The notes: a model not told the origin generated them from the letters alone. A stretch of 64,000 nt of DNA from Sinotaia quadrata (GCA_028829895.1 CM054182.1:17504001-17568000); one strand, 5' to 3'; positions 52,201 to 53,968 are shown, numbered from the stretch's first letter. Program-made: numbers and translations.

Positions 52201-53968
52201 TGTACATTTCTCCACTGGTGAGTGTTTTTGTTAAATTCTTTTATAGATTACAGAATGTACATTTCTCCACAGGTGAGTGTTTTTGTTAAATTCTTTGATA
52301 GATCACAGAATGTACATTTCTCCACAGGTGAGTGTTTTTGTTAAATTCTTTTATAAATCACAGAACGTACATTTCTCCACTGGTGAGTGTTTTTGTTAAA
52401 TTCTTTTATAAATCACAGAACATACATTTCTCCACTGGTGAGTGTTTTTGTTAAATTCTTTTATACATCACAGAATGTACATTTCTCCACAGGTGAGTGC
52501 ATTCATGAAATTCTTTTACAAACTGTTGTACCTTACATTTCACCACAGTTGAAAATATTAAAGAATTTTTTTTTTTTACTGTCCACAATACCCTGCATTT
52601 CACCACAGGTGAAGATATTAAAGAAAATTTTTTCAGTCAACAGTACCCCACATTTCATCATATTAGAAAAAGATTTTACAGTCCACAATACCCTACATTT
52701 CTCCACAGGTGAAGATATTAGGAAAAAAAATGTTTACAGTCCACAATACCCCACATTTCACCACAAGTGAAGATATTAGAAAAAAAATTTTTACAATCCA
52801 CAATACCCTAAATTTCACTAAATTCAGTTAAATTATTGTATGGACTAAAGTATCCTACGTTTCACTGCCATTTAGTGTATTGATTGAAAATTATTTTATT
52901 AACCTCATTACCATTCATATCTCTACAAAATGAAGGAATTTAATAAAATTATTTTACCAACTTCAAAGCCCAGTTTTTCAGTTCTGGTGAGTGCATTAAA
53001 AAAAAAAATGTACACACTCACAATATCCTACATTTTACCAAAGGTAAGCGTATTTAAAAATTTAAAATGAAATTATTTTTCATACCCCACAATATCCTAT
53101 ATTTCACCTCTGGTTATCATATTGAAGGAAATGATTGCAGACCATAATATCCATTCACCACAGCTAAGTATATTAAAGGATATTATTTTGAAATACATTT
53201 CTTTTTTATCTGTTATTGTCCTCATTTCCCATTACTGACTTTAAAAAAACAATAGATGGGGATAACCATCACCACCCTATAGAGTTGCTACATGAAAACA
53301 TTGTTCTAAGTACTCCCACAATAATTTGCATTGTAAAGTCACTACAGAAAACATTGATCTCAATACTGCATATAACTTGCACTGTAAAGTCACTACAGAA
53401 AACGTTGATCTTAATACTGCAATAACTATATATTTTAAGCATGCATAGAAACAGATATTGAAATGGAGGCACATACTACATATCTATAATCTGCGCAATA
53501 TACTTGTGTAATTTTCAAAATCTATCTACCAGCCAACTTAGAAATTTTTACTATACTTGTAAAGTATATGGTACTTACATTTCTGCTTTAAGTCTTAACC
53601 ATATATGATGTTATGTGACAAACACACACTGTAAAGTCACTACATAAAACATTGATCTCAATACTGCAATAATTAGCACTGTAAAGTCACTACAGAAAAC
53701 ATTGTTCTAAATACCTTGCAATCCAGTTAGTATTCCAGTCATCACATTCCTTAGATGGTGGAGGTCACTGAAGGTCAAAGAGAATGCTTTATTTATACAC
53801 ACTTGTAAATCTAGGGGTTTCTGCACCAGTAAAGGTCCATAATTCAGACTAACCAGAGTTTCCAGATAATGGTACTATTTTTTTGTTAATCTGTAAACTG
53901 TGTTCTTGTCTTTTCAGAAGACTGTAGAAATAGCTGGCACACAAGCATCAGATCCATCACCACGATAG
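1112..53968 (+). CDS. GBF1: GBF1, large Sec7-domain ARF guanine-nucleotide exchange factor (33 exons, 5' end outside window)
   Basis: Joined exons: 1112-1221, 2755-3024, 4020-4205, 4527-4707, 7283-7500, 7829-7927, 8115-8309, 8596-8767, 14167-14292, 14836-14957, 17216-17418, 18276-18399, 20739-20864, 21388-21470, 22109-22172, 22732-22904, 24972-25071, 25764-25940, 26351-26418, 28471-28663, 31025-31140, 33023-33176, 35148-35385, 37587-37762, 41146-41362, 41635-42009, 44667-44797, 46518-46619, 47650-47763, 48052-48220, 50781-50936, 51872-52107, 53918-53968. The phases agree at every junction and give 1,740 residues plus TAG. Numbering here starts at the first complete codon in the window. Seen: end of DCB (1-36), acidic linker (37-248), HUS domain with the NYDCD box (399-403), Sec7 domain (about 565-762) with the FRLPGE glutamic-finger motif (E652), HDS regions (about 763-1593), proline/serine-rich tail (1594-1740). 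Family knowledge: GBF1 exchanges GDP for GTP on ARF1/ARF4/ARF5 at ERGIC and cis-Golgi membranes, driving COPI recruitment. About 170-180 N-terminal residues are missing upstream, judged against vertebrate GBF1. Identification is very secure; individual exon edges were set by reading frame and splice consensus. Confidence 0.95.
1203..1490 (+). repeat. Exon 1 donor-junction repeat
   Basis: The exon 1 end (GAGTGCCAATATGAAGAAG/gtattt) recurs in degraded form in the intron at about 1282, 1318, 1390 and 1460. Examples are gagtgccattgtagaaggta and atgccattatagaaggtatt. The better copies are about 70 bases apart. Confidence 0.75.
1509..2125 (+). repeat. Minisatellite, 61-bp unit, 10 copies
   Basis: The unit starts cctgtttaatgagtcccaga and repeats at 1509, 1570, 1631, 1692 and so on to 2119, always 61 bases apart. 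Copies are almost identical (aataag versus aatgag in the first two, one gttcat variant), so the array expanded recently. Inside GBF1 intron 1. Confidence 0.97.
2171..2362 (+). repeat. Minisatellite, about 52-bp unit, 4 copies
   Basis: Repeats of ggatgcagtgatgtctttg followed by ttgtcagtgtttcaagtg, with copies beginning near 2181, 2233, 2284 and 2338. Divergent copies, same intron as the 61-bp array. Confidence 0.85.
2755..3024 (+). CDS. GBF1: GBF1 exon 2 (DCB-HUS linker)
   Basis: Residues 37-126, phase 0 at both ends. It begins [20 protein letters not shown], matching the LKMRAGG and basic cluster that follow DCB in vertebrate GBF1, then runs into weakly conserved Ser/Thr/Pro-rich sequence. 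The strong acceptor is tgaacag and the donor is CAA/gtgagt. The linker is expected to be disordered. Confidence 0.9.
3045..3598 (+). repeat. Low-complexity tandem repeat, about 20-bp unit
   Basis: About 25 imperfect copies of gctttgagtgtttattttata in intron 2, starting just after the exon 2 donor. The unit loosely resembles the exon 2 edge (AGAGCTTCCAA/gtgagttgtttt), but similarity is too weak to be sure. Confidence 0.88.
3690..3890 (+). repeat. Duplicated segment split by a tailed insertion
   Basis: The words gtaaaaagattctttttata recur at 3721 and 3836, with matching flanks (gatagatacgaca, gatagacacaaca). The second copy is preceded by the 43-bp insertion at 3782-3824. Confidence 0.75.
3782..3824 (-). 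mobile_element. 43-bp 5'-truncated retroposon-like insertion with 11-bp target duplication
   Basis: The direct repeat acgacagtttg occurs at 3771-3781 and 3825-3835. Between them is a GC-rich core ending, on the minus strand, in three copies of the tetramer aatc, which looks like a SINE/LINE tail. Size and tail fit a very short 5'-truncated retroposition product. The family is not recognised. Confidence 0.6.
4020..4205 (+). CDS. GBF1: GBF1 exon 3 (acidic linker)
   Basis: Residues 127-188, phase 0 at both ends; acceptor tctttccag, donor AAG/gtgggt. The peptide is acidic and Ser/Thr/Gly-rich with no domain. It is included because the frame is open, the splice signals are good and it links two certain exons in phase. 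Could be alternatively spliced, since its length is a multiple of three. Confidence 0.82.
4527..4707 (+). CDS. GBF1: GBF1 exon 4 (linker with conserved VNPKGVRF motif)
   Basis: Residues 189-248. It contains [12 protein letters not shown], the counterpart of the YVNPRGVRF stretch that precedes the HUS domain in vertebrate GBF1. Acceptor ttgtgcag, donor GAAG/gtttct, a weak donor. Copies of the donor edge follow in the intron. Confidence 0.9.
4690..4930 (+). repeat. Exon 4 donor-junction repeat
   Basis: The junction CACACAAGAGAAG/gtttcttctgac is followed by degraded copies at about 4740 (cacacaagaggtttcttcta), 4807 (tctcacaagccagggttt) and 4885 (cacataaggcagggtttg), about 70-80 bases apart and each joined by gatagaaatat-like or gatatat-like words. 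Confidence 0.75.
5405..7239. mobile_element. 1.8-kb segment flanked by an 18-bp direct repeat, candidate retroposed insertion
   Basis: The 18-mer ttatttaatagttgattt is identical at 5405-5422 and 7222-7239 in intron 4. Just before the right copy is a run of TAA triplets (about 7200-7214), resembling a non-LTR element tail. The inside (5423-7221) has a GC-richer patch near 6690-6960 but no recognisable transposase or reverse transcriptase. Confidence 0.4.
7283..7500 (+). CDS. GBF1: GBF1 exon 5 (start of HUS region)
   Basis: Residues 249-321. Contains [20 protein letters not shown] and [20 protein letters not shown], nearly invariant across animal GBF1 proteins. Acceptor ttcttag, donor ATG/gtgagt. 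High conservation makes frame and edges secure. Confidence 0.96.
7562..7613 (+). repeat. (CA)n-type microsatellite
   Basis: Interrupted run of cacacacgcacgcacaca in intron 5. Confidence 0.9.
7636..7712 (+). mobile_element. 3'-end fragment of the dispersed 1.2-1.9-kb element
   Basis: cattacttgtaattagttt through ccattaactaagtggcattg matches the last 80 or so bases of the copies at 18.75, 36.36 and 38.59 kb (cacttgtaattagttatgg and ttaactaggtggcattgac). Only the 3' end is present, as expected for 5' truncation or decay. Confidence 0.55.
7829..7927 (+). CDS. GBF1: GBF1 exon 6 (HUS region)
   Basis: Residues 322-354, exactly 33 codons, phase 0 at both ends. Encodes [20 protein letters not shown], matching [18 protein letters not shown] of vertebrate GBF1. 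Acceptor attttcag, donor GAG/gtaggc. Confidence 0.96.
8115..8309 (+). CDS. GBF1: GBF1 exon 7 (HUS box)
   Basis: Residues 355-419. Contains [25 protein letters not shown] (399-403) is the HUS box that in large ARF-GEFs mediates DCB-HUS contact. Acceptor atttcag, donor AAG/gtcagt, phase 0 at both ends. Confidence 0.97.
8596..8767 (+). CDS. GBF1: GBF1 exon 8 (end of HUS, start of pre-Sec7 linker)
   Basis: Residues 420-476. Begins [20 protein letters not shown], matching vertebrate [21 protein letters not shown] with one residue fewer, then becomes variable. Acceptor atcgacag, donor AACA/gtaatg. The next intron, 5.4 kb, is the largest in the window. Confidence 0.94.
8840..9480 (+). repeat. Degenerate duplications and about 60-75-bp tandem repeat in intron 8
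   Basis: Segments near 8870-8960 and 9040-9140 share ttccttgtataatttaattg-like sequence. From 9140 on, words such as ctagaggagcatgtaataaa and acttgaatacttaacagat recur four to six times. Copies are strongly diverged. Confidence 0.65.
9978..10155 (+). mobile_element. SINE-like dispersed repeat, copy 1
   Basis: Shares gtgcaccaaactggtgtgac, tttcacccccttccacca, gtgtgaggctgtggggt, the words agcactccagatcaga and ggtggtgacgtaaaac with the copy at 24738-24948. GC-rich against AT-rich intron. Length and isolated copies suit a SINE; no pol III boxes were identified with confidence. Confidence 0.55.
10380..12330. mobile_element. Possible retroelement remains in intron 8
   Basis: A long stretch of less AT-rich sequence. 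It contains gacaccagaagtggggaag at about 11390, resembling a primer-binding leader just after an LTR. It also has two mRNA-end-like patches with aataaa-type signals (about 11990 and 12140). No gag or pol reading frame could be found. Class and limits are uncertain. Confidence 0.25.
12331..13313. other. Intron 8, no clear feature
   Basis: Contains poly-T runs (12405-12420, 12909-12920) and short stop-ridden stretches. Nothing recognisable as a gene or a repeat family. Confidence 0.6.
13315..13975 (+). repeat. Minisatellite, 66-bp unit, 10 copies
   Basis: The unit starts tctctctcttgtaagagtgt and repeats at 13321, 13387, 13453 and so on to 13915. Copies differ at only a few sites (cccata/cctata, gcaatc/gcattc). 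Because 66 is a multiple of three and one frame lacks stops, the minus strand stays open for 215 codons. That is a property of the array, not evidence of a protein. Confidence 0.97.
14167..14292 (+). CDS. GBF1: GBF1 exon 9 (pre-Sec7 linker)
   Basis: Residues 477-518. Contains [16 protein letters not shown], a short block of the kind found between HUS and Sec7 in invertebrate GBF1; otherwise acidic and variable. Acceptor ggtgacag, donor TCAG/gtatgg. Phases match exon 8 and exon 10. Confidence 0.87.
14636..14725 (+). repeat. 45-bp direct duplication
   Basis: gcatgtagattttgtgttaa followed by cactgttcacaaattc occurs twice in intron 9. Confidence 0.85.
14836..14957 (+). CDS. GBF1: GBF1 exon 10 (basic stretch before Sec7)
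   Basis: Residues 519-559, ending [12 protein letters not shown], comparable to the RELIEIKNKKK that sits just before the Sec7 domain in vertebrate GBF1. Acceptor tttgcag, donor AAG/gtctca. Confidence 0.92.
15455..15735 (+). repeat. Minisatellite, about 28-bp unit, about 10 copies
   Basis: Repeats of ttccatgcaggaccattgta with variable next bases (ccttg, acttg, tcttg) in intron 10. Short open frames crossing it arise from the lack of stops in the unit. Confidence 0.95.
15970..16075 (+). repeat. About 27-bp repeat, 4 copies
   Basis: Words such as tatctactttggcttctga recur four times in intron 10. Confidence 0.8.
16440..16960 (-). pseudogene. Decayed transposase-like coding fragment
   Basis: Read on the minus strand, about 16610-16480 gives [20 protein letters not shown] followed by [20 protein letters not shown], then a stop, and later [11 protein letters not shown]. 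This acidic composition suits the N-terminal part of a DNA-transposon protein, but no catalytic motif remains and frames are broken. Family not recognised. Confidence 0.35.
17216..17418 (+). CDS. GBF1: GBF1 exon 11 (N-terminal Sec7 domain)
   Basis: Residues 560-626. Contains [20 protein letters not shown] and [17 protein letters not shown], the first helices of Sec7. The start chosen uses acceptor tctag at 17211-17215, which keeps four residues between KKK and GTE, as in human. A second acceptor, ttcag at 17223-17227, would drop four codons in frame. Donor TCAA/gtaaga. Confidence 0.93.
17419..18275 (+). other. GBF1 intron 11, no clear feature
   Basis: AT-rich unique-looking sequence between the first two Sec7 exons. 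Only loosely repeated words such as gctagcaaaaat were noticed. Confidence 0.6.
18276..18399 (+). CDS. GBF1: GBF1 exon 12 (Sec7 catalytic motif 1)
   Basis: Residues 627-668. Carries [18 protein letters not shown]; the glutamate of FRLPGE (E652) is the glutamic finger that displaces GDP-Mg from ARF in Sec7 proteins, and it is intact, so exchange activity is expected. Acceptor tcttcag, donor CAC/gtgagt. Confidence 0.97.
18672..20500 (+). repeat. Minisatellite interrupted by a mobile element
   Basis: gtaggagcttgcaagttta with ctccgacaggggtgaataca at 18674-18722 recurs at about 20394 (gtaggaccttgcaactc) and 20436 (gtaggagcttgcaagctaag, actgacagggttgaatgcaa). The copies are thus parted by about 1.6 kb, which is copy A of the dispersed element. 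Confidence 0.65.
18750..20370 (+). mobile_element. Dispersed unclassified element, copy A
   Basis: Shares many blocks in the same order with copy B (38590-40530): gagtaaatttgcct, gagaccagccaatgggctga, actaataaatactgttg-like sequence, tatgttggagaagaaa, and a common end near ttaactaag. No long open frame or clear terminal repeats, so non-autonomous. Contains a (TA)n/(TG)n run at 19880-19908 and a poly-G at 20090-20101. Confidence 0.7.
20739..20864 (+). CDS. GBF1: GBF1 exon 13 (Sec7 motif 2)
   Basis: Residues 669-710, phase 0 at both ends. Carries [20 protein letters not shown]. The methionine (M690) aligned with the brefeldin A-contact residue of sensitive GBF1 is kept. The usual Thr of LNTDQHN is Val here (codon GTG). 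Acceptor gttatag, donor GAT/gtaagt. Confidence 0.97.
21020..21330 (+). repeat. Minisatellite, about 28-bp unit, about 10 copies
   Basis: Imperfect copies of aacccagtaatctgaacact with ccctttcc between, in intron 13, ending about 60 bases before exon 14. Confidence 0.93.
21388..21470 (+). CDS. GBF1: GBF1 exon 14 (Sec7 domain)
   Basis: Residues 711-737. Encodes [19 protein letters not shown], the NGGKDF loop and following helix of Sec7. Acceptor tttttcag, donor TCAG/gtatgt; the Arg codon is split across the intron. Confidence 0.96.
22109..22172 (+). CDS. GBF1: GBF1 exon 15 (end of Sec7 domain)
   Basis: Residues 738-759. Encodes [20 protein letters not shown], almost identical to vertebrate GBF1 at the end of Sec7. 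A 64-base exon, acceptor tttttag, donor GGAAA/gtgagt. The donor edge is duplicated downstream. Confidence 0.96.
22163..22312 (+). repeat. Exon 15 donor-junction repeat, about 67-bp unit
   Basis: The junction tttGGAAA/gtgagtat, with following ttttgtgttgtgatg and gataattgtcatga, recurs at 22232 (tttggaaagtgagttttttg) and, truncated, at 22296 (tttggaaaatgtgt). Confidence 0.85.
22315..22615 (+). repeat. Minisatellite, about 40-45-bp unit, about 7 copies
   Basis: Copies of agattagggaattaactagt with gcaattgacagacata in intron 15, directly after the donor-junction repeat. Confidence 0.92.
22732..22904 (+). CDS. GBF1: GBF1 exon 16 (start of HDS1)
   Basis: Residues 760-816. Contains [20 protein letters not shown] and [17 protein letters not shown], conserved after Sec7 in GBF1. 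Acceptor gcaaag, donor TTCAG/gtaagc. Two more donor-like copies lie 38 and 76 bases downstream. Confidence 0.96.
22898..23055 (+). repeat. Exon 16 donor-junction repeat, 38-bp unit
   Basis: The true donor TTCAG/gtaagcacttag is at 22905. gtccaggtaagttcttta puts a donor-like site at 22943 and gtccaggtaaatacttag another at 22981, exactly 38 bases apart. A weaker trace (ctttgtcaagattttatc) follows near 23045. Using either decoy would place TAA directly after the authentic exon end. Confidence 0.85.
23060..24735 (+). other. GBF1 intron 16, no clear feature
   Basis: AT-rich sequence with short chance open stretches only. The SINE-like copy 2 begins at its right end. Confidence 0.6.
24738..24948 (+). 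mobile_element. SINE-like dispersed repeat, copy 2
   Basis: Matches copy 1 at 9978-10155 over most of its length, with extra bases (tgatgaaataatcaatgcaa and ctccagtggtgacg) that copy 1 lacks. Ends accaccaccattt, a possible simple tail. Confidence 0.55.
24972..25071 (+). CDS. GBF1: GBF1 exon 17 (HDS1)
   Basis: Residues 817-850. Encodes [20 protein letters not shown] followed by [11 protein letters not shown], matching the HDS1 helix with the KCAMISAH signature. Acceptor atttcag, donor GAG/gtaaat. Confidence 0.96.
25072..25763 (+). other. GBF1 intron 17 with (CT)n stretch
   Basis: A pyrimidine-rich run at 25432-25515 includes a (CT)n microsatellite. The rest is plain AT-rich intron. Confidence 0.65.
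25764..25940 (+). CDS. GBF1: GBF1 exon 18 (HDS1)
   Basis: Residues 851-909, 59 codons, phase 0 at both ends. Contains [20 protein letters not shown] and [14 protein letters not shown], invariant-type HDS1 segments. HDS1 of GBF1 is linked to lipid-droplet and phosphoinositide binding in vertebrates. Acceptor ttctctag, donor GAG/gtgtgt. Confidence 0.97.
26351..26418 (+). CDS. GBF1: GBF1 exon 19 (HDS1-HDS2 linker)
   Basis: Residues 910-931, from a short 68-base exon. [18 protein letters not shown] matches vertebrate EDFVDPNGKISLQREET. Acceptor ccttttag, donor ACAAG/gtgaga. Confidence 0.95.
26419..28265 (+). other. GBF1 intron 19, very AT-rich
   Basis: Loosely repeated words (cttaatctccattaagtaa, ttattcttaaaat) between 26440 and 27110 suggest an ancient, eroded tandem repeat. 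No gene seen. Confidence 0.5.
28268..28490 (+). repeat. Exon 20 acceptor-junction repeat, 33-bp unit
   Basis: The true acceptor ttttgtacatag/GTCTGATTCTG ends at 28470. Near-identical acceptor copies end at 28437, 28404 and 28371 (each 33 bases apart), with weaker ones at 28344 and 28283. Each is followed by a copy of the exon start (gtctgatt or atctgatt). Confidence 0.92.
28471..28663 (+). CDS. GBF1: GBF1 exon 20 (HDS1-HDS2 linker and helix)
   Basis: Residues 932-996. Begins [18 protein letters not shown] and ends [14 protein letters not shown], aligning with STVLSFVSWLTLS and SKFLQLESLQELMK of vertebrate GBF1. The acceptor gtacatag is the last copy of a 33-bp tandem repeat. Donor AAG/gtaaaa. 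Confidence 0.95.
28664..29930 (+). other. GBF1 intron 20, left part
   Basis: AT-rich, with a pure poly-G run of about 18 bases at 29871-29888. Short open stretches only; no gene seen. Confidence 0.6.
29931..30510 (+). repeat. Near-identical 90-bp direct repeats about 485 bp apart
   Basis: gtagaaattgtgactatctt through ataccttgtctttaggtcag occurs at about 29938 and 30424 with hardly any change, followed in both by acag-tagaaatgtgactacctt. Recent segmental duplication or partial gene conversion. Confidence 0.85.
31025..31140 (+). CDS. GBF1: GBF1 exon 21 (HDS2)
   Basis: Residues 997-1034. [15 protein letters not shown] then [20 protein letters not shown], matching vertebrate YDEEDAAFCLEMLLRIVLEN. 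Acceptor cattcag, donor AACAG/gtaagg. Confidence 0.95.
31255..32810 (+). repeat. Minisatellite, about 62-70-bp unit, interrupted by an element
   Basis: Copies of gaattgtaattgagtactgt, gaaaggagagaaacaatt and a tgctgtcctat-like tail run from 31260 to 31653. The array resumes at 32747 with gaataatgctgtcttatgaa and attgtaattgagtatt, after the 1.09-kb insertion. Confidence 0.88.
31654..32746. mobile_element. 1,093-bp DNA-transposon-like element with inverted ends
   Basis: The left end is taggtagtcccactcat and the right end reads, reversed, taagtagtccaaatgct, an imperfect inverted repeat of about 14 bases. The heptamer gaataat flanks it at 31647-31653 and 32747-32753, and the array unit it interrupts normally has one gaataat. 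No transposase frame found, so non-autonomous. Superfamily is not assigned. Confidence 0.7.
33023..33176 (+). CDS. GBF1: GBF1 exon 22 (HDS2)
   Basis: Residues 1035-1086. [19 protein letters not shown] and [20 protein letters not shown] match the HDS2 core of GBF1. Acceptor ttctgcag, donor CAG/gtaaat. Confidence 0.97.
33177..34128 (+). other. GBF1 intron 22, left part
   Basis: AT-rich sequence without a recognisable feature; a short poly-G at 34046-34053. Confidence 0.6.
34128..34610 (+). repeat. Exon 23 acceptor-junction repeats, about 8 decayed copies
   Basis: Five units with gcaggtcttgtcagtttttt or close variants, followed by taaatactaataatg, end near 34400. Three more resemble the junction more fully, e.g. 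tcatttgaagttattggca at about 34553. The true edge reads tcatttgaaag/GTATTGGCAGTTTTACG at 35148. Confidence 0.75.
34685..34890 (-). pseudogene. Broken pogo/Tigger (CENP-B-type) transposase N-terminus
   Basis: On the minus strand, [10 protein letters not shown] stops at TAA. After a frame change around an A8 run come [20 protein letters not shown] and [18 protein letters not shown]. This matches the helix-turn-helix start of Tigger/Jerky/pogo transposases (a KLDKGVSV, FGVG.TTIYD pattern). A related leader frame, starting MQSSKQRGK, reaches 35055. It is a dead fragment, not a gene. Confidence 0.65.
35148..35385 (+). CDS. GBF1: GBF1 exon 23 (HDS2)
   Basis: Residues 1087-1165. [20 protein letters not shown], then [20 protein letters not shown] and [16 protein letters not shown]. 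The true acceptor is the weak ttgaaag, fixed by frame and homology; stronger acceptor-like copies lie upstream in repeats. Donor GCTG/gtaagt is also copied downstream. Confidence 0.95.
35386..35900 (+). repeat. Exon 23 donor-junction repeat, about 140-150-bp unit
   Basis: The true donor TTTGCATGATGCTG/gtaagt is at 35386. tttgtatgatactggtaagt gives a copy at 35524 and tttgtatgatgctggtaagt one at 35676, each with attgttttattgtct-like sequence before it. Shorter remnants (atttgtgtgtaagttttt) lie near 35760 and 35817. Confidence 0.88.
35968..35982 (+). repeat. Poly-G run
   Basis: Uninterrupted G tract in intron 23. Similar G or C tracts occur elsewhere in the window (20090, 29871, 40663, 58719, 60892). 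Confidence 0.9.
36185..36330 (+). repeat. Exon 24 acceptor-junction repeats, displaced from their exon
   Basis: tgtgtaggagcttagagtga and variants occur four times (about 36189, 36223, 36256, 36287). The last, gtatataggagctcagaatg, is almost the true edge gtgtatag/GAGCTCAGAGTGACAGC at 37587, about 1.3 kb away. Copy C of the dispersed element lies between. Confidence 0.82.
36360..37560 (-). mobile_element. Dispersed unclassified element, copy C (inverted)
   Basis: The reverse complement contains ggtggagtaaatttgcct and tgtccctatttctaaac at its start, sequence like the copy B stretch caatccaaaccaattcc, and an end with acttgtaattagctatgg, all in the order of copies A and B. It is shorter (about 1.2 kb), so internally deleted. 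It ends about 30 bases before exon 24. Confidence 0.65.
37587..37762 (+). CDS. GBF1: GBF1 exon 24 (HDS2-HDS3 linker, phospho-motif region)
   Basis: Residues 1166-1224. GAQSDSE and [17 protein letters not shown] align with GAQSDSE and [15 protein letters not shown] of vertebrate GBF1. TSDSE is where AMPK/CK-type phosphorylation has been described in vertebrates, so regulation there is plausible. Acceptor gtgtatag, donor CTG/gtatgt. Confidence 0.95.
37790..38185 (+). repeat. Minisatellite, about 55-60-bp unit, about 7 copies
   Basis: Divergent copies of gcagcaatattcaaaatgag with acttttgaag and gtacac, in intron 24. Confidence 0.88.
38325..38560 (+). repeat. About 50-bp repeat, 4-5 copies
   Basis: Repeats of atcccattagtgtctttcta followed by gtattgtatgtgttgg, becoming diverged to the right. 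Confidence 0.85.
38590..40530 (+). mobile_element. Dispersed unclassified element, copy B
   Basis: The longest copy of the family, collinear with copy A (gtggagtaaatttgcct, agaccagccaatgggctgag, ggactaataaatactgttg, ttatgttggagaagaaagta, ttaactaggtggcattgaca). It carries its own internal 55-bp tandem array. No open frame of note. Confidence 0.72.
39548..39918 (+). repeat. 55-bp tandem array inside copy B, about 7 copies
   Basis: acgtggaattgacagtacta then atgtgaacaataaacttgtg and actttgtcatgaaat repeats every 55 bases with almost no change, so it expanded after the element inserted. Copy A shows no such array. Confidence 0.95.
40855..41095 (+). repeat. About 80-bp repeat, 3 copies, before exon 25
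   Basis: aagttgtaagttatttctag with gagaatagtttgggaaa and cattgcatagatgggtaa recurs three times, ending 50 bases before the exon 25 acceptor. A weak likeness to the acceptor edge was judged not convincing. Confidence 0.85.
41146..41362 (+). CDS. GBF1: GBF1 exon 25 (start of HDS3)
   Basis: Residues 1225-1296. Variable start, then [14 protein letters not shown] and [32 protein letters not shown], matching the HDS3 entrance in GBF1. Acceptor tgtttag, donor GGCG/gtaaaa. Confidence 0.96.
41635..42009 (+). CDS. GBF1: GBF1 exon 26 (basic/Ser-rich insert and HDS3)
   Basis: Residues 1297-1421, the longest exon. A Lys/Arg/Ser-rich disordered stretch with TSDEDGEEE is followed by [20 protein letters not shown] and [12 protein letters not shown], strongly conserved in GBF1. 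Acceptor gtttatag, donor CAAG/gtgaga. Confidence 0.96.
42035..42560 (+). repeat. Degenerate repeat of about 40-60 bp in intron 26
   Basis: Words agttagctcttagctcttgt, ccaccacacagatacat and, further on, aagctcttagcttttgccca recur about ten times with drift. Confidence 0.85.
42915..43595 (+). repeat. Minisatellite, about 43-47-bp unit, about 14 copies
   Basis: Copies of aagtggcaggcagacagtaa with gcacatcaacagcttaggcc. Open frames across it on both strands come from the repeat. Confidence 0.95.
44195..44530 (+). repeat. Minisatellite, about 58-bp unit, 5-6 copies
   Basis: cagtactgtttggaatagtg, atttttaaaaaatgaataaa and acattataaatgtaa repeat with little change in intron 26. A (TA)n run at 44564-44577 follows. 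Confidence 0.93.
44667..44797 (+). CDS. GBF1: GBF1 exon 27 (HDS3)
   Basis: Residues 1422-1465. [30 protein letters not shown] and VEWEACFNK match vertebrate GBF1 closely. Acceptor ttaacag, donor AAG/gtgagt; the donor edge seeds repeats in the following intron. Confidence 0.97.
44775..45015 (+). repeat. Exon 27 donor-junction repeat
   Basis: The exon end GTGGAGTGGGAGGCCTGC, with AATAAGgtgagtttga, is followed by units such as gtggagtggagatatggttt, aattaagtaaatattgtttg and, best, gagtgggatgcttgctgtat with taaggttattag at about 44976. Units are about 55-60 bases. Weaker echoes appear at 46200-46380 (agattgagtggaagttgta). Confidence 0.75.
45120..46200 (+). other. GBF1 intron 27, middle part
   Basis: AT-rich; no recognisable gene or repeat family. 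Confidence 0.55.
46518..46619 (+). CDS. GBF1: GBF1 exon 28 (HDS3)
   Basis: Residues 1466-1499, 34 codons. [20 protein letters not shown] and [14 protein letters not shown] are near-identical to vertebrate GBF1. Acceptor atttcag, donor AAA/gtaggt, phase 0 at both ends. Confidence 0.97.
46620..47649 (+). other. GBF1 intron 28
   Basis: The left third is almost pure A/T with duplicated words (gaatttatttcaagttcaaa and aatttatttcaaattaaaa). The middle, about 46930-47540, is less AT-rich and may be an old insertion, e.g. ctgcatgcatgcgtgaccat. No family assigned. Confidence 0.45.
47650..47763 (+). CDS. GBF1: GBF1 exon 29 (HDS3)
   Basis: Residues 1500-1537, 38 codons. [20 protein letters not shown] then [18 protein letters not shown], diagnostic of GBF1. 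Acceptor ctttcag, donor CTG/gtgagc. Confidence 0.97.
48052..48220 (+). CDS. GBF1: GBF1 exon 30 (end of HDS3)
   Basis: Residues 1538-1593. [20 protein letters not shown] and [20 protein letters not shown] match [15 protein letters not shown] and ITWERIDCFLPHLRDELF of human. Acceptor tttttcag, donor CCAG/gtacat. Confidence 0.97.
48725..48782 (+). repeat. (GT)n/(GC)n microsatellite
   Basis: Interrupted tgtgtgtgcgtgcgtgcatg run in intron 30. Confidence 0.93.
48995..49490 (+). repeat. Minisatellite, about 59-bp unit, 8 copies
   Basis: gtgaacgcttacctctcaac, agctgaaatggactagcatg, aatcatgaaatgagtaagagt repeats almost unchanged; two copies lack four bases (gagtgagtgaacg). Inside intron 30. Confidence 0.96.
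49620..49800 (+). repeat. Degenerate about 30-bp AT-rich repeat
   Basis: Words such as tataatacagataaaatata recur about six times. Confidence 0.7.
49875..50130 (+). repeat. About 65-bp repeat, 4 copies
   Basis: ttgcttatttttcaaacatt, aatacaggagaagacac and actacaattgcaaattaa recur with drift in intron 30. Confidence 0.88.
50781..50936 (+). CDS. GBF1: GBF1 exon 31 (C-terminal tail)
   Basis: Residues 1594-1645, low-complexity, charged, poorly conserved. Supported by acceptor tcttcag, donor GCCA/gtaagt and phases fitting exons 30 and 32. Contains [13 protein letters not shown], not matched to a known motif. Confidence 0.85.
50937..51871 (+). other. GBF1 intron 31
   Basis: A diverged duplication lies at 50985-51130 (tatatctagacctccaggtt and atatctggacctccaatttt). 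(TA)n runs occur at 51548-51560 and 51578-51599. No gene seen. Confidence 0.65.
51872..52107 (+). CDS. GBF1: GBF1 exon 32 (C-terminal tail)
   Basis: Residues 1646-1724, Pro/Ser/Thr-rich. [12 protein letters not shown] resembles TLPIILNPALI near the C-terminus of human GBF1, which supports the frame. Acceptor ctgtctag, donor CCACAG/gtgagt; this donor and the exon edge recur every 55 bases downstream. Confidence 0.92.
52088..52545 (+). repeat. Exon 32 donor-junction repeat, 55-bp unit, 7 extra donor copies
   Basis: The exon 32 end TACATTTCTCCACAG/gtgagtg is repeated, with the first 40 bases of the intron. Donor-like gtgagtg starts at 52108 (authentic), 52163, 52218, 52273, 52328, 52383, 52438 and 52493, always exactly 55 bases apart. 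The last base before the donor alternates between cactg and cacag. Confidence 0.97.
52546..53180 (+). repeat. Decayed continuation of the exon 32 donor-junction repeat
   Basis: accctgcatttcaccacagg, accctacatttctccacagg and similar, each followed by tgaagatatta-like sequence, recur six or more times with increasing drift. They still hold several CAG/GT words. Confidence 0.85.
53315..53715 (+). repeat. About 45-bp repeat, about 4-5 copies in two groups
   Basis: cactgtaaagtcactacaga followed by aaacattgatctcaatactg recurs at 53330-53420 and again at 53625-53715. Confidence 0.88.
53918..53968 (+). CDS. GBF1: GBF1 last exon with stop codon
   Basis: Sixteen residues, ending DPSPR, and then TAG at 53966-53968. 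Acceptor cttttcag with a good pyrimidine run. Short C-terminal exons with weak conservation are usual here; the phase matches exon 32. An alternative ending by reading through the exon 32 donor is possible but would end in repeat sequence. Confidence 0.8.
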   Translation, partial: KTVEIAGTQASDPSPR